A stretch of DNA of 64,000 nt, taken from assembly GCA_037783545.1 (NCBI GenBank), contig JBBELK010001058.1:1-64000 (forward strand), in the 5' to 3' direction. Under the pieces are notes generated by a model. That model was not told the DNA's origin and did no database searches. It saw nothing but the letters and a program-made list of their open reading frames with translations. Position numbers and translations under genes: made by a program. Position 1 is the stretch's first letter, and every line of letters begins with the position of its first letter. Of this stretch, positions 55,061-64,000 are shown piece after piece. The stretch comes from Henricia sp. BOLD:AAB3569 (lineage: Eukaryota; Echinodermata; Asteroidea; Spinulosida; Echinasteridae).

Positions 55061-58000
55061 AGTACGAAGGAAATCACTTCAACCCAAGCACGCCTGCGGC
55101 CTGGAACGCATGCAGGCATAGGCCTATAGGCATTGAGTATACCATCTACTGAATCTGCCTGCTCATTTCCTCATCGCGCGCCTCTTAATTTCAGTTTCAC
55201 CCACTTTCAAAGAAAATAATTATTGCCTGAAACTAAAACAAACTGAGTTTTCGTTTTCGATCTTTTTTTTGGTGTCTTTTTAACAGCTTGTTTACTACAT
55301 TATATATTTACATTGTTTGTGCTGGACAAATCTCGTGATCTGTTTAGAAACATTCCGCGCTTCGGGAACAAGGAACCTCAAAACGTTTTGTGGAAGGCAG
55401 CCATTTTGATTTTCTGGATGCGCGTTGCAGATTTTTTTGGTCAAATTATAACTCTTGTTTACATCTTAACAAATTCTGAAAACCTGCAGATTAATTTTCT
55501 ATGCAATACGAGGTCATAAAAACTTTTTCCCGTCTCTCTCTGAAATATTTCTTAGGATTACAGCTAATGCTGTACTTATACAAAATGTTTGTGCGTGAAT
55601 TCGTTGTGGTAAATTATGTAGAACTTTGTCAACAGAGGGCGCTCTTCTGTGTGTCCGTGGGAGGTTCTTGTTGCAACATTACCCATGTCACCCGATAGTT
55701 TCCAATACCGTGAAAGAAACGTCGCAAAAATTGCAATATGTCCATATCATTTATTCATTTAGCTTCGAACTGTGGATTTTGTTAGCTGGATATCGTCACA
55801 ACGGTCCCCACTCAGCCAACCACCCTTCCACCGACAACCGTGGTAATTGGACCAACTTTAAAATAATGTTTGGGACCCGAACTTTTCTTTTCTTTTCAGT
55901 TTTTGCTCTAAAAGCCCCCTATAAAATAAACCACAAAGGCAACCATTTCTGAAAAATCTTTCCATAAGAATAAATTGAATATTTATGAAAAGTTTCTGGT
56001 AATTTTCATGAAATGTTCCACTATGATCACTGATCCTGATGTCTGGGGCCAATTTCATAGGGAGGTGTTTAAGCACAAATATTTGCTTAAGCACAAACAC
56101 TCTTGCTTAGTAGGGAACGTTACCAGTGAAATCCTCATGTGATAGAAATAGTGTATGACCAGTGTTAGAGATACTGCAAGTGTTTCATTATACCGGACAA
56201 TCTCATGAAATATTTGCTGGTAATCTAATTTTATCAAGCAAAGTTTTTTTTTTTTGTCTGGGTCTAAAAACGAAGGGGGTTTCACGCCGGCCCCGCCATA
56301 TATGCTGGTTAGGCCACTGCATTTTACCAACAGCTCTCAGAGTTGCAACCTCACGACCCATAAGGCTTAATATTTACACCTATTCCTTCACAAGATATAG
56401 GCCTAGGCTAATCGAGGGTGTGCACCCCGCCCCCGTTCTTTACCTGATTCAGCTTCCGTTTCTGCAGCTTCGCAAAATCACTATCAAAATATAGGTCAGT
56501 TGGACGACTAGACTCCCAACTCACGGCGCCCAGTACTACCTAAGTCCCTGGAAAAACTTGTACTCAAAATATATTTTCGTATACACTGGAAACGAAATTT
56601 TGCAAATTTATGCGAAGCCTTAGTTGATGTTAGAAATATAGACATCATAAAGGTATACAATTTACACAAAATGAATTATCCCAAGTTTGCATTCGTTCAA
56701 GCTTCGTATATAAGTAAATTTTCAAGGAGAGCAGTAAATCGCTTTTTTAAAACGTGTATTGCAAGTCTTCCCATAAAATAAATTGAAAATTGTTTTGTTG
56801 CATGCAATAATTAAGCCATAAATTGCACCGTAAAACCGTCTTGGGATTTCTGCAACTTTACAAGCTATGAAGGGTCCGTAGGCCTATACTGCATAATTGT
56901 GGTAAAAAGGTTCAGCAAACCGAGTATTTTAAACTTAACATTTGAAAATCGGCCCAACACACAAACAATACACTTTCAAATGCTTTGACTATGACTTAGC
57001 TACAATCGAAGCCAATCCTTTCATTCGAACATGGCCTAACCATTGAGGTCACGTCTTGTCGATTCGTGCGTTTTAAATTGCCAAATCCTTGCCCTATCCT
57101 TCCACACAAGAAATTGCTCATAAAATACCTAATAAAAATCAACGTGGACTTAATTTAACACCGATCAATCTGCCCCAGTTAGTTTTCTAATACATACATC
57201 TGGAGTAGATCAAGGATGCTAATTTAATGATGTAGAAAATGTCTGTCATTTTAATTGAATGTTATTAGTTTAAAAAAGGAATGTCATCTCGAGTTGCAAC
57301 TTTTGACACGCATTCCTTATTAAAGGTGCACAGTACAGAAAGCAACCCGGTTTCGACACGCACCTGCAGTTTGTGGAGAAAATGATTTAAGCATAGGCTA
57401 GAAAACTCACACCATTTGTAATCTTTTATAATAATAGCCTTTTGCCTCTACATGTGCATAATAGACGGCGCCCCTAAATCTTCACATTCAAGTGGGGGTG
57501 CAGTTTAGAAAGTCACATACTAAACTGTTTATTGCTACGTGGTGCATGCCCCAATGCCAAGCAACAAACTAGTATGGTTGCTTAACGCGTTTCTCTCACA
57601 CTATGAACACGGTATTGATTCTGTACTTAACACCCGCCGCGTGCAACACATAGCAACAAACAATTGACTGGTCCAGCGGATACTCAGTGTTCATCATCAG
57701 CCAGACGCTCTTCACGTGAAATATGCACAAGGCTAATGAAAATACTGCAGACGGGCAATAGATATTGGACCCCATAACTGCACATATGTATAAATGATAA
57801 AGTAGGGACCAATATGTCGTAGGCTACGTTTGATAAATCATTAATGTAACTGGTGTGACAAAATACGTCTGTGGTGCAGACGGCGGATACCATTCGTTAC
57901 GCCCGGATGCCGAGCACAAGACTAGCGACAATATATCACAAAGTTGGGGATACACGCACATATTGTCCCACTTTGTAAAAACAAGGCAAACGTGGCACGC

Positions 58001-58512
58001 GATGAGTCTACAATAGAGGAGGGGGGGTGGGGGGGGGGGGGGGGGGGGGGGGGCAGTCACATTATCACCGTACGTGCATCATGCAAAAAAACCTCCGAAA
58101 TTACAGATGACTTGAAACAAGTGGTGTTTTTGAGGCTACCATAAGCCTAATCACGTACACTGAAATACCGAATCATAAAATTGGAAATAATTATAAGACA
58201 ATATTTTAGCGTTTCAAACTTTGCCTCTGCAGGCCACGGATTACGAGTCAGTTTTTGCACTTTAAGACGATGGATGATGAAAGATCTGTTCTTATTAAGG
58301 TTCGCAGTGGAATGTGCCATTCGTCCTCCATCCATCATTCGCAGTCATGTAGAGTTCATTTTGTTTATCCATCTGTGTCGAAAACAACGTTGATGACGTA
58401 AAAGCCAAATAGGCGATATACAATATGCATCTTGTAACTTGTACTAAAATCTTAAACGTAACCCCGGTGTATATCACCAAAGGTTGAAACTAACAAAACA
58501 ATTATGAAAAGG
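55061..58512. other. Region upstream of the GPCR with no recognised gene
   Basis: AT-rich sequence with no protein similarity that I recognise. It holds a family E fragment (56044-56110) and a 30-bp poly-G tract at about 58019-58053. It may include the GPCR promoter and 5' non-coding sequence. Confidence 0.45.
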
Positions 58513-58856
58513 TATTATGCACCTATCAATTGTCCCCCCCCCCCCCCCCCCCCCCCCAACCCCTCTCGCTGCCCCACCCCCTAGGTGGGGGTTTGGTCAA
58601 GTTTTTCATGCCCCAGGGTGGGGAATTTGACCCTTTGAAATAACATATATTTGTATACAAGACGCGCATGTTTTGCACCCGAGGGTGGATATTTTTGTCA
58701 CCTAAATGTTGCCCCATGGGTTGGGATTTTGTCACAAACAAAGTGGGGATCCACCTCCTAGGTGGGGGTAGCCCGGGGTGGAGGGAGGGGGGAGGGGGTA
58801 GGGGGGGGGGGGGGGAGGGGAGAGGAGAGGGATGGGGAAACAATTGATAGGTGCAT
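58513..58856. mobile_element. MITE with terminal repeat tgcacctatcaattg and long C/G tracts
   Basis: atgcacctatcaattgtcccc on the left and gggaaacaattgataggtgcat on the right are inverted. Just inside are poly-C (58533-58557) and poly-G/GA-rich (58779-58835) tracts that also pair. The centre repeats ctaggtggggg and gggtgggga(a/t)tttg words. Confidence 0.82.
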
Positions 58857-58964
58857 TAGATTTACATGTAATGGGATAATAATTAGTACGTGCATGGGAG
58901 TCTTTCTTTCACAAATTCAAATGGGATTACCAATAATGATCACGGTTAAAAAGGCGTCCACGTT

Positions 58965-59243
58965 TTAGACATCTTGAGGAGAAACCTCAGGTGTTTCAAG
59001 TCTTCTAAAACATCTTGAGAATACATCTTCGGTCTCCGTCCCCGCATGCTTGAGGCCATGTATACATCAATCAACTTGAAATGGTCCCAAGACGATCATC
59101 TCGCATGTTTTAGACATGTCCAGGAGAAACCTTAGGCGTTTCAAGTCTGATAAAACATCTTGAGACTGTATCTTCGGTCTCCGATCCCGCATGCTTTCAA
59201 GTATACATCAATCAACTTGAAATGGTCCCAAGACGATCATCTC
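58965..59243 (+). repeat. Direct duplication of about 135 bp
   Basis: Two consecutive copies share gttttagacat, ggagaaacct, gtatacatcaatcaacttga and aatggtcccaagacgatcat. The second is slightly shorter and diverged. Confidence 0.85.
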
Positions 59244-59639
59244 GCTTCATTAATATAAAATATACAGCAAGCATGAAAAAGTCACTGGAATGATCAACAT
59301 GAGCTATTTTAGCCACCCCGATCTCTTCCTTTTGGCTTTACATGGATTCCGTAGAGTCTGTCGCCACGTATTTATTAAGATCAGGAGGATCAAGAACATG
59401 ATCTTCACCTCAATTAAGATTGTAAGACCTCAATTATTGGCTGCATGCCTTAGTCCGCCATGACGAGACGACATCTTTAAAGACGGATCACATGATTGGA
59501 AAAAAATATTAAAAACAGGAACACAACAGCATGATTGTTGTCTGCAGACGACTTTTAAGCATTAATTCAACACAAAACGTATGAATAGTTTTCTGAAGCA
59601 TATAGGTCATCTAATATGTGCCTTGTAGAAATGTCAGCC

Positions 59640-62600
59640 AGTCAATAGATGCAGACATGCAGTAATAGTATGCCTCAGCCAGTCACTAGATGCAGACATG
59701 CAGTAATAGTATGCCTCAGCCAGTCACTAGATGCAGACATGCAGTAATAGTATGCCTCAGCCAGTCACTATAGATGCAGACATGCAGTAATAGTATGCCT
59801 CAGCCAGTCACTATAGATGCAGACATGCAGTAATAGTATGCCTCAGCCAGTCACTATAGATGCAGACATGCAGTAATAGTATGCCTCAGCCAGTCACTAT
59901 AGACGCAGACATGCAGTAATAGTATGCCTCAGCCAGTCACTATAGATGCAGACATGCAGTAATAGTATGCCTCAGCCAGTCACTATAGATGCAGACATGC
60001 AGTAATAGTATGCCTCAGCCAGTCACTATAGATGCAGACATGCAGTAATAGTATGCCTCAGCCAGTCACTATAGATGCAGACATGCAGTAATAGTATGCC
60101 TCAGCCAGTCACTATAGATGCAGACATGCAGTAATAGTATGCCTCAGCCAGTCACTATAGATGCAGACATGCAGTAATAGTATGCCTCAGCCAGTCACTA
60201 TAGATGCAGACATGCAGTAATAGTATGCCTCAGCCAGTCACTATAGATGCAGACATGCAGTAATAGTATGCCTCAGCCAGTCACTATAGATGCAGACATG
60301 CAGTAATAGTATGCCTCAGCCAGTCACTATAGATGCAGACATGCAGTAATAGTATGCCTCAGCCAGTCACTATAGATGCAGACATGCAGTAATAGTATGC
60401 CTCAGCCAGTCACTATAGATGCAGACATGCAGTAATAGTATGCCTCAGCCAGTCACTATAGATGCAGACATGCAGTAATAGTATGCCTCAGCCAGTCACT
60501 ATAGATGCAGACATGCAGTAATAGTATGCCTCAGCCAGTCACTATAGATGCAGACATGCAGTAATAGTATGCCTCAGCCAGTCACTATAGATGCAGACAT
60601 GCAGTAATAGTATGCCTCAGCCAGTCACTATAGATGCAGACATGCAGTAATAGTATGCCTCAGCCAGTCACTATAGATGCAGACATGCAGTAATAGTATG
60701 CCTCAGCCAGTCACTATAGATGCAGACATGCAGTAATAGTATGCCTCAGCCAGTCACTATAGATGCAGACATGCAGTAATAGTATGCCTCAGCCAGTCAC
60801 TATAGATGCAGACATGCAGCAATAGTATGCCTCAGCCAGTCACTATAGATGCAGACATGCAGTAATAGTATGCCTCAGCCAGTCACTATAGATGCAGACA
60901 TGCAGTAATAGTATGCCTCAGCCAGTCACTATAGATGCAGACATGCAGTAATAGTATGCCTCAGCCAGTCACTATAGATGCAGACATGCAGTAATAGTAT
61001 GCCTCAGCCAGTCACTATAGATGCAGACATGCAGTAATAGTATGCCTCAGCCAGTCACTATAGACGCAGACATGCAGTAATAGTATGCCTCAGCCAGTCA
61101 CTATAGATGCAGACATGCAGTAATAGTATGCCTCAGCCAGTCACTATAGACGCAGACATGCAGTAATAGTATGCCTCAGCCAGTCACTATAGATGCAGAC
61201 ATGCAGTAATAGTATGCCTCAGCCAGTCACTATAGATGCAGACATGCAGTAATAGTATGCCTCAGCCAGTCACTATAGATGCAGACATGCAGTAATAGTA
61301 TGCCTCAGCCAGTCACTATAGATGCAGACATGCAGTAATAGTATGCCTCAGCCAGTCACTATAGACGCAGACATGCAGTAATAGTATGCCTCAGCCAGTC
61401 ACTATAGACGCAGACATGCAGTAATAGTATGCCTCAGCCAGTCACTATAGATGCAGACATGCAGTAATAGTATGCCTCAGCCAGTCACTATAGATGCAGA
61501 CATGCAGTAATAGTATGCCTCAGCCAGTCACTATAGATGCAGACATGCAGTAATAGTATGCCTCAGCCAGTCACTATAGATGCAGACATGCAGTAATAGT
61601 ATGCCTCAGCCAGTCACTATAGATGCAGACATGCAGTAATAGTATGCCTCAGCCAGTCACTATAGACGCAGACATGCAGTAATAGTATGCCTCAGCCAGT
61701 CACTATAGATGCAGACATGCAGTAATAGTATGCCTCAGCCAGTCACTATAGATGCAGACATGCAGTAATAGTATGCCTCAGCCAGTCACTATAGATGCAG
61801 ACATGCAGTAATAGTATGCCTCAGCCAGTCACTATAGATGCAGACATGCAGTAATAGTATGCCTCAGCCAGTCACTATAGATGCAGACATGCAGTAATAG
61901 TATGCCTCAGCCAGTCACTATAGATGCAGACATGCAGTAATAGTATGCCTCAGCCAGTCACTATAGATGCAGACATGCAGTAATAGTATGCCTCAGCCAG
62001 TCACTATAGATGCAGACATGCAGTAATAGTATGCCTCAGCCAGTCACTATAGATGCAGACATGCAGTAATAGTATGCCTCAGCCAGTCACTATAGATGCA
62101 GACATGCAGTAATAGTATGCCTCAGCCAGTCACTATAGATGCAGACATGCAGTAATAGTATGCCTCAGCCAGTCACTATAGATGCAGACATGCAGTAATA
62201 GTATGCCTCAGCCAGTCACTATAGATGCAGACATGCAGCAATAGTATGCCTCAGCCAGTCACTATAGATGCAGACATGCAGTAATAGTATGCCTCAGCCA
62301 GTCACTATAGATGCAGACATGCAGTAATAGTATGCCTCAGCCAGTCACTATAGATGCAGACATGCAGTAATAGTATGCCTCAGCCAGTCACTATAGATGC
62401 AGACATGCAGTAATAGTATGCCTCAGCCAGTCACTATAGATGCAGACATGCAGTAATAGTATGCCTCAGCCAGTCACTATAGATGCAGACATGCAGTAAT
62501 AGTATGCCTCAGCCAGTCACTATAGATGCAGACATGCAGTAATAGTATGCCTCAGCCAGTCACTATAGATGCAGACATGCAGTAATAGTATGCCTCAGCC

Positions 62601-64000
62601 AGTCACTATAGATGCAGACATGCAGTAATAGTATGCCTCAGCCAGTCACTATAGATGCAGACATGCAGCAATAGTATGCCTCAGCCAGTCACTATAGATG
62701 CAGACATGCAGTAATAGTATGCCTCAGCCAGTCACTATAGATGCAGACATGCAGTAATAGTATGCCTCAGCCAGTCACTATAGATGCAGACATGCAGTAA
62801 TAGTATGCCTCAGCCAGTCACTATAGATGCAGACATGCAGTAATAGTATGCCTCAGCCAGTCACTATAGATGCAGACATGCAGTAATAGTATGCCTCAGC
62901 CAGTCACTATAGATGCAGACATGCAGTAATAGTATGCCTCAGCCAGTCACTATAGATGCAGACATGCAGTAATAGTATGCCTCAGCCAGTCACTATAGAT
63001 GCAGACATGCAGTAATAGTATGCCTCAGCCAGTCACTATAGATGCAGACATGCAGTAATAGTATGCCTCAGCCAGTCACTATAGATGCAGACATGCAGTA
63101 ATAGTATGCCTCAGCCAGTCACTATAGATGCAGACATGCAGCAATAGTATGCCTCAGCCAGTCACTATAGATGCAGACATGCAGTAATAGTATGCCTCAG
63201 CCAGTCACTATAGATGCAGACATGCAGTAATAGTATGCCTCAGCCAGTCACTATAGATGCAGACATGCAGTAATAGTATGCCTCAGCCAGTCACTATAGA
63301 TGCAGACATGCAGTAATAGTATGCCTCAGCCAGTCACTATAGATGCAGACATGCAGTAATAGTATGCCTCAGCCAGTCACTATAGATGCAGACATGCAGT
63401 AATAGTATGCCTCAGCCAGTCACTATAGATGCAGACATGCAGTAATAGTATGCCTCAGCCAGTCACTATAGATGCAGACATGCAGTAATAGTATGCCTCA
63501 GCCAGTCACTATAGATGCAGACATGCAGTAATAGTATGCCTCAGCCAGTCACTATAGATGCAGACATGCAGTAATAGTATGCCTCAGCCAGTCACTATAG
63601 ATGCAGACATGCAGTAATAGTATGCCTCAGCCAGTCACTATAGATGCAGACATGCAGTAATAGTATGCCTCAGCCAGTCACTATAGATGCAGACATGCAG
63701 TAATAGTATGCCTCAGCCAGTCACTATAGATGCAGACATGCAGTAATAGTATGCCTCAGCCAGTCACTATAGATGCAGACATGCAGTAATAGTATGCCTC
63801 AGCCAGTCACTATAGATGCAGACATGCAGTAATAGTATGCCTCAGCCAGTCACTATAGACGCAGACATGCAGTAATAGTATGCCTCAGCCAGTCACTATA
63901 GATGCAGACATGCAGTAATAGTATGCCTCAGCCAGTCACTATAGATGCAGACATGCAGTAATAGTATGCCTCAGCCAGTCACTATAGATGCAGACATGCA
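59640..64000. repeat. 43-bp satellite array, about 101 copies, continuing past the window
   Basis: Unit agatgcagacatgcagtaat-agtatgcctcagccagtcactat, 43 bp. The first few copies are 41 bp (lacking at), then the 43-bp form runs unbroken to the last base. Recurrent single-base variants are agaCgcag (for example near 59900, 61065, 61149, 61665, 63858) and gcagCaata (near 60820, 62239, 62669, 63142). All frames have stops (taa, tag), so it is non-coding. Confidence 0.97.

Noticed and set aside
59640..64000. CRISPR array
   Set aside because: There are no unique spacers; it is a pure 43-bp satellite in a eukaryotic context.
15151..64000. Link between the 129-bp exon unit and the 43-bp satellite because 129 = 3 x 43
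   Set aside because: The sequences share no similarity; the arithmetic is coincidence.

Overview
The window reads as nuclear DNA of a marine invertebrate, most likely a deuterostome. The basis is spliced genes with short GT-AG introns, AT-rich non-coding sequence, many short palindromic transposons, and CFAP251 and IFT20 proteins close in length to the vertebrate ones. The repeat texture (frequent TAGGCCTA words and families beginning GGGCCAATTTCAT) reminds me of echinoderms, but that is an impression from memory and not a test. No bacterial gene, CRISPR array or virus was recognised.

Four protein-coding genes were found, all on the minus strand. In transcription order from high to low coordinate they are: a single-exon class A GPCR (55060-53930); a 14-exon SLC18 (vesicular amine/acetylcholine transporter)-like gene (52258-41466); IFT20 in 4 exons (40086-33603); and CFAP251/WDR66 in 23 exons (30799-12118). 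The three multi-exon models were built by hand. Every junction keeps codon phase and the totals close on a stop codon: 1137 aa for CFAP251, 132 aa for IFT20 and 479 aa for the SLC18-like protein.

IFT20 (intraflagellar transport complex B) and CFAP251 (calmodulin- and spoke-associated complex at the base of a radial spoke) are neighbouring cilium genes. RFX X-box-like sites lie upstream of both. The ones upstream of IFT20 sit inside a small palindromic transposon whose second copy lies upstream of the SLC18-like gene.

The most unusual structure is in CFAP251 intron 19. One internal exon (43 codons) has been tandemly amplified together with its 3' splice site but without its 5' splice site. 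The result is a 1.9-kb array with 14 acceptor-like sites and one donor. Only the two acceptors nearest the donor stay in frame.

Layout: 1-12117, no recognised gene, dispersed repeats; 12118-30799, CFAP251; 30800-33602, intergenic with a 551-bp near-perfect palindrome; 33603-40086, IFT20, whose 4.8-kb first intron holds a 3.6-kb element bounded by inverted arrays of a 15-bp repeat; 41466-52258, SLC18-like gene with many hairpin transposons in its introns; 53930-55060, GPCR; 55061-58500, no recognised gene; 58513-59243, a G-rich hairpin repeat and a direct duplication; about 59640-64000, an uninterrupted 43-bp satellite that runs off the end.
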